From assembly GCA_001970855.1 (NCBI GenBank), contig LSSN01005683.1, positions 1 to 19,251 on the forward strand: DNA of 19,251 bases. Reading direction: 5' to 3'. The number at the start of each line of letters is the position of its first letter. The stretch's first letter is position 1. Below, piece after piece: positions 1 to 10,479 of the stretch. The position numbers and the translations under genes are program-made. Origin of the DNA: Smittium culicis (lineage: Eukaryota > Kickxellomycota > Harpellomycetes > Harpellales > Legeriomycetaceae). The notes under the pieces were generated by a model. It was not told where the DNA came from. It saw only the letters and a list, made by a program, of their open reading frames with translations, and ran no database searches.

Positions 1-287
1 CCAGCACCAAATTCCTGATCTGCTCGTAATGATAGCTCTTCTGCTGATTTATAAACCACCGTATCGTGGAATTTGATTTTTCCTGAAGTTGGCTTGCCGT
101 TAGTAGTAGGAAAGATTCTTGGGAACATCACGCAGCCAGATTTTGTGTTGTATCCAGCAAATCCACGATTTAAAACGTCGAGCTTACGAATGTAACGATT
201 AATCAACTGTGATACCCAGCCTTTCATTTTTGGATCCTGTCCACGTTGAGTAATCGAATCCCCAAACGCAACAATAACATCATTCAT
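1..287 (-). CDS. GDSL/SGNH esterase, isoamyl-acetate-hydrolysing (IAH1) type, N-terminal part
   Basis: Partial gene: 95 codons are visible and the 3' part lies beyond the left edge. The predicted start is the ATG at 287..285, and the frame opens with MNDVIVAFGDSITQ. FGDSITQ (residues 8-14) is block I of SGNH hydrolases, with Ser11 as the expected catalytic nucleophile. The stretch RKLDVLNRGFAGYNT (34-48) matches the block II region of IAH1-like esterases, which hydrolyse short acetate esters such as isoamyl acetate. The rest of the SGNH set (GxND and DxxH) is not in the window. After GYNT the protein runs through FPRIFPTTNGKPTSGK and a further 25 residues without reaching the FxGAND block expected there, so this copy carries an insertion or an unrecognised intron. 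No intron is needed to keep the visible frame open. Family assignment is fairly sure, exact substrate is not. Confidence 0.8.
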   Translation of the reverse strand, partial: MNDVIVAFGDSITQRGQDPKMKGWVSQLINRYIRKLDVLNRGFAGYNTKSGCVMFPRIFPTTNGKPTSGKIKFHDTVVYKSAEELSLRADQEFGA

Positions 288-678
288 ATAACCCGAAAAA
301 TTGTACATACTTATCTACATCAAAACATAAATTGTTCAATAGCACATCTTGAATTTGTTATTTTTATACTAAAAGTATGTACACATAAAATATCATAATA
401 TTTACCTATATTTAGAATGTGGATTCGATGTAATTATTATATTTTTAAAGCTATAGGGTCTAATCAATTAATCGAAAGCCGTTATAATATACTATTTTTG
501 ATTATTCAATTGATAGTACGGAGATGAAAACAAATATGAAGTTTTGGGTTTTAATTTCATTTTTTGAAATAACACAAATAAATGTGAAAAATGTTTGATC
601 AAAAGTTGATTTAATTTTAAGTTTAGAAATGGGTATTTCAAACAGTTTTTATATTATTACCCCTAAGCAGATTAATTT

Positions 679-713
679 GAGGGTTTTAAATATTATCGAT
701 ATTTGTACCCCTA
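679..713. repeat. Imperfect inverted repeat (hairpin)
   Basis: AGGGTTTTAAATAT (680-693) can pair with ATATTTGTACCCCT (699-712), with 11 of 14 positions complementary around a 5-base loop. The octamer ACCCCTAA in the right arm also occurs just upstream at 657-664. It could fold in RNA or be a chance product of base composition. No function is assigned. Confidence 0.3.
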
Positions 714-993
714 AAATCGTTTTCAACCAATAGTTTTTACTATTGATTCAGCTAAAATTTATCATTAATTTCCTTCCTGAATGTAAATTTTGAACCATGT
801 CGCTTACCTCCTTTAGAAATTTTGTGTTATCCCAAATGTTTATAAACCAGCCCATTTCGAAAATCTGTCATACCTGGTAGTTAAAATTTTAAATTTTATT
901 TCTATTTACCGATTTTGTAAAATATATAACGATAAATATCACCAATTAGTCAAAAATTCATAATTAATTAAATTATTTTATTTCCAGCTAATA

Positions 994-1016
994 TTTTTAT
1001 TATTATTATTTTTTTT
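994..1016. repeat. ATT/T-rich microsatellite
   Basis: A short run of TAT/ATT triplets flanked by T runs. It is a simple low-complexity tract. Confidence 0.7.
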
Positions 1017-1110
1017 CCCATAGAGCTTAATAAAAATAATTTAAAAGTATGAAGAAAAAAATCAAATCATTTATAAAAAGTTACATAAATATTATAAAAA
1101 TAATTTTTCA

Positions 1111-1190
1111 ACCGACCCCCCTCCGTCGCTCTTTCATCTCCAAGTCCATTGAGGACTGATTCAAAGATTTCCCGCTTATATCCAACTGTC
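1111..1190. other. G+C-rich island in AT-rich DNA, nature unknown
   Basis: By hand count 40 of these 80 bases are G or C (50%), against roughly a fifth in the flanks. The island starts with a C-rich tract (six C in a row). On the minus strand a frame stays open across all of it and reads as ordinary protein (GYKREIFESVLNGLGDERAT); it sits just after a possible acceptor (TTTGACAG) and ends at a TGA soon after the island. On the plus strand a frame is also open but lacks an ATG. Candidate explanations are an exon of an unannotated spliced gene, a decayed gene fragment, or a structured RNA. I do not recognise it. Confidence 0.4.
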
Positions 1191-3918
1191 AAACTTTATT
1201 TTATCTTCAACTCTTTTAAGTGATATAGACTATTGTATACAACTCGATATTGATTCTTGTAAATACATAAAAAACTAAAAAATCGATTTATAATTAAAAT
1301 ACCAAAAAAAAAAACAAAAAACTGAATGCACTTGAAAATGATTGTGTAGCTATTCATTAAAATTTTGTAGTCTGAAAATTAAAACACCAAATATAACAAT
1401 ATGTTAGAAGTAAATAATATAAATTATTGATCACTTCATATTTAAGTCATAATTTCCATCTGGTAAAAGTCTGTATTATACTTAAGTTATTGTTTTATTG
1501 AGGATCTTTATTTATTCCAATAAAAATATATGCGCTACTTGAAAAAAAAATTAAAATCATATTACACAAAAATTTAAAAAAAATAACAACTACGAACTTC
1601 CTTCAAAGCTTTCAAACTTATATCGATTAAAACTATAAGTTATACAATGGGGTTTTTATGATAAGAATACACCAAACACCCCTATACTCAAATTATGCGA
1701 TTTAAATATCATAGGCCATAAAAAATTTTTAAAGGAAATGTATTCCTTGTACAATAAATAAGTCATCGTTATGTGAAATGATCAGTTAGCTATCAGTATT
1801 TATTTAAAACTCTTTATATAAATACTAATTAGAAATCCAGTATAAATATTAGTCAAACCGCTAGTACTTTTATTTATAAATGATATGCTATAAAAATAAT
1901 TAAATATCTTACATTTATAAAATGGCTTGTAAAGCTATAATAAAAATATACGTATCGTCTATCTATCAATTACATAATTATTCAAAGTTTATAGAAAATT
2001 TAGTAATGATGAAAAAAAGGCTAATTATAAGTGATCATTACCTCATTAGCGAGGAAATAAAAAAAAAAAGGACTTTATAACAGATTCAAAAAATGTCTAT
2101 TAGAATAAAGGATTTTTTTTGAATGTGTAGACTAAATTATTAATATATTAATGAGGATTATTAAAAGCTATTAGAATTTTCTATTCGCCTCTTGATTTTT
2201 ACGCTTTTAATGAAAATTTAAATTATGAAATAAAAATATTCCACGAACATTGCGATAAAATAAATTAAAATTAATGGGTATAAAAAGAGAAAATTTTATA
2301 ATGGTAATTATTTAATCATTATAAGTGTTATTATTTCAAAAAAGGGTTGAAATTCAAAAATAAAAATAATACATTCATTCCATTGATGAATTAAAAAAAT
2401 AAAAGTCTATCGTATATAATTATTATTTAACTATATTATTAGTTGGTAAAAGAATAATCAGAAATTCACAATGATCCAAAAAAAAATCTGGCCTAAAAAA
2501 CTTCAAAAGCCAGTAAACGTGTGTTTAAACAATGAGAACAGCCTTAACATAAAAAGTCAAACAAACTATTTATCAAATTTTAAATTATCATTGGTAATAA
2601 AAGAGATCAATACTTAAATACCAGCGTAGGAAAAAAATTGAATACAAAGAGTCGAATACAAATAAAAGCAAGGTGTCAAAGCTAAATTAGTAATGATATT
2701 AGTATTATTGTTTGCGATAGTGGTTTTATTATATGCGATATTGATTTCAATTATTGACAAAAAAATATTATAATACAATTATCAATAAATAGCAGAATGA
2801 TTAACAAAAACGAGGAAAAAAACCAAATACAAAATTATGTATTTTTTCAAAACTCATTTAATATTTGTTATTTAATAAAGTAGCTAATTTAAAAATTTGA
2901 AATATGTAAAAAAATTAATCTTATATCTTCCCATGTCCTTCTACCGCTTTAAAAGTTCCAAAATCACTGGAGATTGATCCATATTATCAATTTTTTAATA
3001 AAGCTGTTCTTCATTAAGATTCTGAATTTTGAATGTTATCAATAATAAATCAGTAATTGAAAACAAAGGAATCAATATATAAATTCTATCATACATGACC
3101 TTATAGAAAGATAATATAATTAAAAAATCTAGATACTCGAATGTATGATTAATCTGAATAAAAATAAAAAGTTTTCCATGGATAAAAGTGGAAAGTCTAA
3201 GAATAATATTAATTATTTGTATAGCACTGCGTTCATTTCAATTAAATAAAAGTTTTCGTCGTAATATTTTGTATCATTAATAATATCTTTAGTAACTTGA
3301 TCAAGCTTAAATTAACAACTTAAGCAAACATTGATATTTTTTTTAGTAAATATAGTTCAGTTAGTTTTTTCAAATATATATTAATTACAGCTCAAATCTA
3401 AACAAATAAACTTATATGTAATAATAAAATTAATTGGTTAATTTATTTAAAGATAATCTAAATCATATTGAGAAATATTATAATTAACTTTACGCCGAAA
3501 TAAAATTATTCTACCGATAAATCGTAATTATACTCTTAAACCTCCTCATTGATTATTCAAAAGAAACAGAAAAATTTTTACAAAAAATTAAAATTCAGAT
3601 TTAATAAACAGTTTCTATGCCTTACAAAATTCCTCATATTTAGTGTCAAAAAAAAAATTACTAGTGATTAAAGGATATCGTCATGATCTAAAAATACATC
3701 ATAAAATGGTAATGAAAATAGATATAACATACATAAGATATAAAAATGATCGCTTAGTTGAAGAATTGTGTTTTAATATGTCACAAATCTACAAAAAGAT
3801 CTGATTTAATAATATCCATGCTAAATAAACTATTTGATTTTATTTAGATCTTGATAGAAAGAACCCTACAATAATTTCATCATATAAAAATTTATTTATT
3901 ATGATAATATTATAGATT

Positions 3919-3964
3919 TTTATTATTTTTATTATTATTATTATTATTTTTGTTGTTTTTGTTA
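3919..3964. repeat. ATT / TTG microsatellite
   Basis: Repeated ATT triplets interrupted by T runs pass into TTG-containing units (TTTTTGTTGTTTTTGTT). It is a simple sequence repeat with no sign of coding. Confidence 0.75.
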
Positions 3965-5115
3965 ATTGAAACTTGATGCTAATTATTTTAAAATGCTTAT
4001 CACTAAGAATATATATCTTAATATAAGTTTGGAAAAATATATAACCCGAATAAATTTCTTATTTTAGGAAAAATATCTTATCTTATAGATGGCAGGTTTT
4101 TTATTCCGATCAAGAAATTTTATAAATCACAGAATAGTTTATTAATAAAAATGACATTTAATGTTTTATAACTTTAGCAAACTTTAAAATAAAGGAAAAT
4201 CGCCACTATGGTTTATATGAAGTAAGCTTCAACTAGCTTGGTATAACCACTGCTACATATATTTAAAATACTCAGAGATGGGGGGGAAGTAGCATATATG
4301 GAAGATTTTTTTGGCAAAGTCGAAATATATCTTGTATATATCATTTACTAATATGAATTATACAAAATTAGCTGTTTGATAAGATATTGTATTTGATAGT
4401 GACATATTGTGGATACAAGAATAAAAATCATAACTGATAAGATGAAAGATGTTTTATATAAAAAAGCTCTTACTTTATAAGTAGTCACAAGTATATTAAA
4501 TTATGTATACAATTTTCGAGCTTTTAAACTTTAAAAAAATTACTTGTTTTTTTTTTTTTGAATGGGCATTCCTATTATCAATCAAGCTCGTAAAAATGTA
4601 GTTTATCGATGGTTTAAAGATATATATGAATAAATATTCGTTTTTTCATAGGTATAAATGTCTTGTTTTAGAAAAAAAAATGTTTAGATAACGTTTAGAG
4701 GATTCATATCCTTATTATAAGTATTAACTAAAAAAAACTTACACAAAATTCAATAAAAGGCATTGAAGATGTAATATAAGACTATTGAACAACATTACAT
4801 TATAAAATTAAGAATTTTTCTAAAAAAGATGTGTTATATTAAATTTGAAAATAATTCTCTAGTAAAAGTTAATTATGAATTTTATTTTGTCAAAATTAAC
4901 CTTAGCATTTGGGTGGAAAATGTTTTGATTATTTTTCAGCAGTTAATAAGATAAGTAGACACGAATAAAGTTTTGTACTGAAATTATGAAATCTTAGCCA
5001 AATATCATATTGGAAATTTGGCGATTTTTTTTTAAATAAAATATGAAGCTAATATTATTAAGGTTTCAATTAGAATGTTAGTAAATAAAATGTTCTAGTA
5101 ATAAAGAGTAATTGA

Positions 5116-7560
5116 TTATGAGGAGTCTAAACTGTCCAAGTATGCGATAAAGTTTTTCTTTGAAATCATTCCATAAAATTTGCCATTGTCTTCAACAAAG
5201 ACATATGAGACACCAAGTCTAGTGAATATTTGATAAGTTAATTCCATTGGTGAGTCCTTGCGTATGGATAATGGCGCACTGTTAACAAGATATGAAAGGT
5301 CATTAACTTTAGATAAGAATCCGTTCACAGAGTTTATGCTAGTTGAAGTGAAGTTGCGTTTAGAGCTTGAGCTAGAGTATTTAGATTTGGACAATTCTTT
5401 GGGAGATGAAGTGAATTTTACTTCTGAGTCAGTAGGCCATTCATCAAGTCTATTTATAGCAGAGTATAACTCTTCACAACTAATAGATCCTACTAAAGTC
5501 ATAGAGTGGTTAACTATAGCAATCCCACTATCAAAGTGGCCTTCTTTTCTGATTGATTGAACAAGTTTTGTTACCGAAGCTACAGTGTTGATTTGATCTA
5601 CAGAAATAGCAGGCGAGTCGGCAGACACAATGTCTCCAGAGCAAAGTTTATTAAATATGAAGTTAGTTTTAACATCGAGAAGAGGGTATCCATTCAAATC
5701 CATAACTTTGTCATAAATGCTTGATCTGTCAAAAACATCAGCAACCCATTTTGCAATTACTATAGCGATCATTACTGGTAAAGTGTAAGTCAGAGATTCA
5801 GTTAGCTCAAACAGAATAACTGCGACAGAGATAGTTGTTCGAGTGGCTCCAGTTAAAGCAGCGCCAGCTCCAACTAGAGCATATAAACCAGGAGTTATAC
5901 AGCTTCCCTTTACGCGTGCACAATCAGAAAAAAATCTCCAGTCAAACTTTTCTACAGCGTACTGTACAAAAGTGCCAACAATGCGACCAAAAATCGCGCC
6001 TATTGACATAGAGGGAAGGACTAGTCCAGATGGAACTTTTAAGCCGAAAGAAATAATTGTCAGGAAACCGCGGATAAAGAGGGCATATGCTAAATTTGTA
6101 AAAACTTGTTCATAAGTTCGTTTACCGCCTACACAAAACATTGAATCCTCTTTAGTGTGGTCTGGGTCACAGCTTTGGAAAAGCTTACCAACCATACTAG
6201 GAAGAGGCATTCTTGTAGCAAGATTTGGGAAGCTAATAGCAAGCGAAAAAAAAGTGATTATCAAAACTTCAATTGTTGGCAGAAGCGTGCTTGATTTGAA
6301 ATATTTTCGCCTTAAAACGTTTATTTTAGAATTTAATTTAATATAAAGAGAACCCCAGAGTCCGCCGAATATGCCAATGAGCAAGAAGAAAGGCATTTCA
6401 AACCATTTATAGTTATTGTCGTAAAATACTTGGAACATGACGATTTTACCGGTTCCAAAAGGGTTGAAAGCACGTAAAACAACTGCGGCGACAAGAGCAC
6501 ATAAGAAGGAGTAAAGTAGGGTTGAGTTTGAAAAGTAGTAGCTAACTTCTTCCAAACTGAACAAAACACCACCAATAGGTGCACCAAAAGCAACAGAAAC
6601 ACCGGCAGCTGCAGAGGCAGAAATTACTTGACGTTTACGAGATTCGTTATTTGCAAATTTAGGATAAATACGGGTAGATATATTACCAATACAAGAGGCA
6701 ATGTGAACCATGGGGCCTTCTTTTCCGACCATAATACCAGAAGCAACGGCAAGAATCAAGCCAACAGATTTGACAACTAATATTTTAAAGCCTAAATATC
6801 CATGAATAACAAAACCAGATAAAATAGTTTTGACTTCTGGAATTCCAGAACCAGCACCGTAATAAGCGATTCTGACAGAATTATTATCAGCGACAGTTGG
6901 AATAGAATTAGGGGCAATAAAGTTAGCAGAATCGGGGTTATTATTTGAGCCTATTATGTTTGGGACAACGGTAGGGTTTTTTAAAACTAGTTGAGAGGCC
7001 AGAAAAGATAGAAACATTCCGATGAGGCAAAACATAACAAATTCCATGTTCTGGTTATTGAAATAAGCTGGCCAAGTAACCCAGTCTTCTTTGCAGGAAT
7101 ATTGTTGAAGCCACCAGTTCTTTCTGCAATAACCGGTTTTTAATTCGGATAAAACTTCAGTGGATTCAGAAATGAAGCCGGCAACAATACCACAGATAAC
7201 GCCTATTATTATAGTTAAACTCCAGTCTTCTAGAGTATCGATAAAACGGAAAATGCGGGGTTTTGTGCTTAGGTTTCGTAGTCTGGTTTGTTCTTTTTGA
7301 GAATCTTCGAGCCAATTAATAGTGGTGTATGAGTCATACCATACTCTCTCACCTGTTTTATTATCGTGGGTTTGCTTGGTGTATTTCCAAAATTCAGGCG
7401 TAGAATGAGAGCTTTTAGCTTGGAGAGATTTGGCACGCAAAAAATTTAAACGGTTTTGAGGTTTTTTGTCGGCCATGTGGGATACGGATAAAGAGGAATA
7501 ACTACCACTTGCATTTCCAGTTTCGGGTATTAGATGAGAGCGTTCATTAGGATCACTCAT
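5116..7560 (-). CDS. CLC-family chloride/proton antiporter (ClC-3/4/5, Gef1-like), vacuolar/endosomal
   Basis: Complete intronless gene, 814 residues, start ATG 7560..7558, stop TAA 5118..5116. The family exchanges Cl- for H+ across vacuole, endosome or Golgi membranes to support acidification and ion balance. The CLC signatures appear in order: GSGIPEVK (237-244, with Ser238 at the central anion site), GKEGPMVH (279-286, gating Glu E281), GGVLFSLEEVSYYF (330-343, with E338 at the 'proton glutamate' spacing of +57 seen in ClC-5), GLVLP (512-516) and PGLYALVG (557-564, gate Tyr Y560). Both glutamates being present points to an antiporter rather than a channel. Two CBS domains follow at about 637-708 and 755-812, joined by a Ser-rich linker (KSKYSSSSSKRNFTSTS, 725-741). 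The cytosolic N-terminus carries ERSHLI (6-11), a fit to the acidic dileucine sorting signal. The middle of the third anion motif is Val514 where Phe is usual. The first ATG is chosen because the long N-terminal tail before the first helix is normal for this subgroup. The gene is transcribed away from the ABCA gene. Confidence 0.96.
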   Translation of the reverse strand: MSDPNERSHLIPETGNASGSYSSLSVSHMADKKPQNRLNFLRAKSLQAKSSHSTPEFWKYTKQTHDNKTGERVWYDSYTTINWLEDSQKEQTRLRNLSTKPRIFRFIDTLEDWSLTIIIGVICGIVAGFISESTEVLSELKTGYCRKNWWLQQYSCKEDWVTWPAYFNNQNMEFVMFCLIGMFLSFLASQLVLKNPTVVPNIIGSNNNPDSANFIAPNSIPTVADNNSVRIAYYGAGSGIPEVKTILSGFVIHGYLGFKILVVKSVGLILAVASGIMVGKEGPMVHIASCIGNISTRIYPKFANNESRKRQVISASAAAGVSVAFGAPIGGVLFSLEEVSYYFSNSTLLYSFLCALVAAVVLRAFNPFGTGKIVMFQVFYDNNYKWFEMPFFLLIGIFGGLWGSLYIKLNSKINVLRRKYFKSSTLLPTIEVLIITFFSLAISFPNLATRMPLPSMVGKLFQSCDPDHTKEDSMFCVGGKRTYEQVFTNLAYALFIRGFLTIISFGLKVPSGLVLPSMSIGAIFGRIVGTFVQYAVEKFDWRFFSDCARVKGSCITPGLYALVGAGAALTGATRTTISVAVILFELTESLTYTLPVMIAIVIAKWVADVFDRSSIYDKVMDLNGYPLLDVKTNFIFNKLCSGDIVSADSPAISVDQINTVASVTKLVQSIRKEGHFDSGIAIVNHSMTLVGSISCEELYSAINRLDEWPTDSEVKFTSSPKELSKSKYSSSSSKRNFTSTSINSVNGFLSKVNDLSYLVNSAPLSIRKDSPMELTYQIFTRLGVSYVFVEDNGKFYGMISKKNFIAYLDSLDSS

Positions 7561-8138
7561 TTCATTAATATCTATTGTATGTATTACAGAATGAAGTTTC
7601 TAAACAAAATATAAAGTAGCTTGACTCAGAAGTTGTACAAATGCGAGAAAGTGAAAGGACAGAATAGAAAACTACAGTATTTTGCAATTAATATAGAGGA
7701 GCAGGAAGTCTTTTAAGCAAAATGTCTAAGTACAGGAGTAGAAAAAAAAAATTAAAGGCAGTAAAATAGTCTATAGTCATAAACTTTTATAACTATCATC
7801 CAGATATATCGAATTTTAAAGCCTTAATGTGGCTTAAAAAAAAATTTCAAAACTATAGGATGAATACACCTAATACTATTTTATAGGTTTAAAAGTAAGG
7901 GAAATGTGGTTTTTTTTATTTCATTACGGCATTCTCAGCCATTGTGTAATAAAAAAGAGTACAGCAAAAATACTAATTGCTGATAATTGGAGATCAATTT
8001 TTAGTTTTATGTTTGTGTTTAGCATTTGCGTTATCGTAAGCGTTGGTATTCCGTAACGTTCATTGGGAACGAAGACACCTCATCCATTATTAGACGGTTG
8101 GGTTTAGAATCTAAAGTATGTCTAAGAATGGCTATCGA

Positions 8139-8258
8139 GCTTAAAAGCTTTGGGTTTTGAAGATTAAATTTGAGCCTTTGGTAGCTTAGCTCTGGTTTTA
8201 GTAGTAAATTAGTCCAATACTATTGCTTGCTTAGCCTTGGTTTTAGTTGTAGATTAGT
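8139..8258 (+). repeat. Degenerate direct repeats, 45-bp period
   Basis: A 30-base segment at 8184-8213 (starting GCTTAGCTCTGGTTTTAG) recurs at 8229-8258 (starting GCTTAGCCTTGGTTTTAG) with 26 of 30 identical bases and a 45-base offset. A weaker third relative begins one further period upstream at 8139 (GCTTAAAAGCTTTGGGTTTT). It could be an eroded minisatellite or an eroded coding repeat of 15 residues. No function is assigned. Confidence 0.5.
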
Positions 8259-8300
8259 TGCTTTTGTTGACTTGAAGGGTTAACTAATCTAATGCCAACA

Positions 8301-8367
8301 TATTGTTTACATCTTCTAGGCGATTATGTAAAAATATCACATTCATAGCTTATTGTTGTAAACAATA
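8301..8367. repeat. Inverted repeat containing forkhead-like GTAAACA sites
   Basis: TATTGTTTAC (8301-8310) is exactly complementary to GTAAACAATA (8358-8367). The right arm is also half of a local palindrome, TATTGTTGTAAACAATA (8351-8367). GTAAACA is the core site of forkhead transcription factors, here in opposite orientations. It lies about 0.8 kb upstream of the CLC start. Regulatory meaning is inference only. Confidence 0.35.
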
Positions 8368-8502
8368 GGCTATTAATTTTATTTGTTTAATTTTATTTTA
8401 AACGAAAAGTAACCTTGTTTCTATCTTCTATTCATATTTAGCATTACTATTGCCCTCTCATGATAAACATGTTCCTACTATTCGCCATAATATACAGCCA
8501 AT

Positions 8503-8538
8503 TACCAAGCTAGATTATTGACTAAGTTTGGCTTGGTA
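8503..8538. repeat. Inverted repeat, 8-bp arms
   Basis: TACCAAGC (8503-8510) is complementary to GCTTGGTA (8531-8538) with a 20-base spacer. Inside the spacer TAG and CTAA extend the pairing imperfectly. Function unknown. Confidence 0.4.
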
Positions 8539-10370
8539 TCCTGTAATTCAATCTAAATATCAAACGAACACGTTTAGCAAACACAAATTTTATATGGCCC
8601 ATTTGTCAACAAAATTTCTTACATCTACGTAGAATGCGAAATTACACATCACTTGTATAATTATAAAATATCCGAAATATCAGCAATTTAAACAGATTTT
8701 CTATTCAGCGCTTATACAGCAAACAATCCTTGGAATTATATTTATTTTCAACAAATTTATCATGCAGTAGGAGATTTTAAACATTAATAGATAATAAACC
8801 TTTCTTTGATAGTGTCCAATTACCCCTGAATAATTTAATATTAATATATTTATACTAAATTTCCAATTTCTTATCAATGTCTATAATCCAATATTAAAAA
8901 TCAATTAAGGGTCATCAAAATTTTCTCTAATATACGCGCCTAATAGTTTCCTCTTTTTGTCATACGATTTTTTTTAAATATGAAAATACAATTAACAGGT
9001 CTAAAGTATTCTATGCGGCGTAATCATTGTGATAACTTAATTAAATTACAATCAACTTTGCCTCTTTTTAATATTTTTTATGCCTCTTAGTTGTTTAACC
9101 GTGCAAGTATTATACAAATTAATTCTAAAAAAATTTCGTTAGCTTTTAATAAATATAATTAGCTTTTAATTAAATAAATGCAATCCTTTTAAAAATCCCT
9201 AGTATAAAATTTTTAATCATTTTTCATTTTTACTTTATTGAAATTTTTATTCAACTGCCAATATTTATTAACGACCTTCCGAAAGTATCAATTTTAATTT
9301 ATCAACTTTTCGCTATTATTTTCAAATTAAGTTTTAAATCTTTTAGAGGCATCTTATAATAAATGTAATTCAATTTTAGTTACAAGGCTGAACTATCCTC
9401 ATATCTTTGCTACAATATATTTCAATTTTTTATGTACTTTTTTTTTAAAGTCTTACTATAAATTAAATATTTTTCAAGATTAAACCCTGATACATTATTA
9501 GCTGTCCATATATCCAAAAAATTTCATAACATGAAACATGTGTATATTTTTCCACGGTATAATTTATAAAAGTAGATTCGTTTTTATTAAAATCCAATTT
9601 AATAAATACTAGGGAATTACGATTTTATATATATAATATTCCCAAATTCACATTTATCCATTTTTGCCATCTTGAATAGCATTTATGCATATTTTGCAAT
9701 ATAGTCAAGCTAAAAGAGCTAAAAGTTTATCCCATTTATTTATAGCTCATTATAAAAGTAATTTAGAATAGTTATCGATAGCTAATATTTAATTCTAAGA
9801 ATTTGTTTGTTGTCAATATTATTCACAACTATATCAATCCAAATCGTTGTAATTCAGTGCTAAGAGAGTAAAAAGTATTCATAATGTACAAAATGTTGGT
9901 GATTTACATGAATCAGTTTGCGGAATTTTGCTTTGTTACCTTATATTTCTCTGCCAAAAAAATTTAGGCTTACACTGATATAGACTTGATCTATTTCATT
10001 TTGTTGTTATATTGATACTATTTGAATGGCAGTACTTTATAATGTTCTATTATTTTAAATACTTTTAGACTATGAGTCCTATCGAATAGAATCATTTAAA
10101 TTGGGATTATTCAATTTGTACCAATAACTCATAAATCATTTTGAGCATGGCCAATTAAGATGAATTAAATTTCCTTATTTAACGCCAAGATTTAATTAGT
10201 AATTCTAAAGCACATTAATTTCTGTAATTTGAGACGACTTATGGTTATACAAATGGTGATATAAGAGATACTAAAACTTTAAAAAATGACGAGTATAACA
10301 GCTTTGTATATCTTATAATTTGCCTAATATCCCTTAATTTCAACATTATACATATTTCATAATTTATAAT

Positions 10371-10475
10371 TCACCCCCCGAGTTCATATTCATTCTTCAC
10401 TCACCCAACTTTGATATTAAAACTGTGTCTTCAGTTTCACAACAACATATTATCCCAATAATTACTTCCTAGATA
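10371..10475 (+). promoter_or_regulatory. C/T-rich leader or core promoter of the ABCA gene
   Basis: Directly before the ABCA start the plus strand turns from AT-rich to C/T/A-rich: TTCACCCCCCGAGTTC, then TTCATATTCATTCTTCACTC and repeated CAAC/CCAA motifs. Pyrimidine-rich coding-strand tracts are common around fungal transcription starts. No strong TATA box stands out (TTTATAAT at 10362-10369 is the nearest). The transcription start cannot be read from the sequence. Confidence 0.35.
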
Positions 10476-10479
10476 CCCG

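Larger units (their letters stand above)
288..5115. other. AT-rich intergenic region, no gene identified
   Basis: About 4.8 kb lies between the start of the esterase gene and the 3' end of the CLC gene; both genes are on the minus strand. The DNA is dominated by A/T runs, ATT-type microsatellites and short chance frames. I found no tRNA-like B box, no rRNA and no frame with recognisable protein similarity. The part next to position 288 must carry the esterase promoter. The part next to 5115 must carry the CLC 3' UTR: a minus-strand AATAAA (TTTATT at 4881-4886) lies about 230 bases past the CLC stop. Exceptions in composition are the island at 1111-1190 and a run of seven G at 4280-4286. A short or heavily spliced gene cannot be excluded by eye. 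Confidence 0.6.

Noticed and set aside
4562..4633. 23-codon plus-strand frame MGIPIINQARKNVVYRWFKD...
   Set aside because: It reads like protein but is very short, follows a poly(T) run and has no splice partners that I can identify. A gene relic is possible but not supported.
288..5115. tRNA, snRNA or transposon in the large desert
   Set aside because: I looked for B-box-like TTCGA contexts, U1/U6 core strings and long terminal or inverted repeats, and found none that held up by eye.
5258..6602. Open frames of 63-100 codons on both strands within the CLC gene (5258-5560, 5843-6115, 6155-6346 plus; 6333-6602 minus)
   Set aside because: They lie wholly inside the well-supported 814-residue CLC frame and show no protein-like motifs of their own.
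7722..7769. Short basic frame MSKYRSRKKKLKAVK upstream of CLC on the opposite strand
   Set aside because: It has fifteen codons and sits at a poly(A) run in the probable CLC leader; nothing shows it is a gene.
8460..8513. 17-residue hydrophobic frame MINMFLLFAIIYSQLPS
   Set aside because: It looks like a signal peptide start, but it ends at once in TAG and no convincing donor or downstream exon restores a longer frame.
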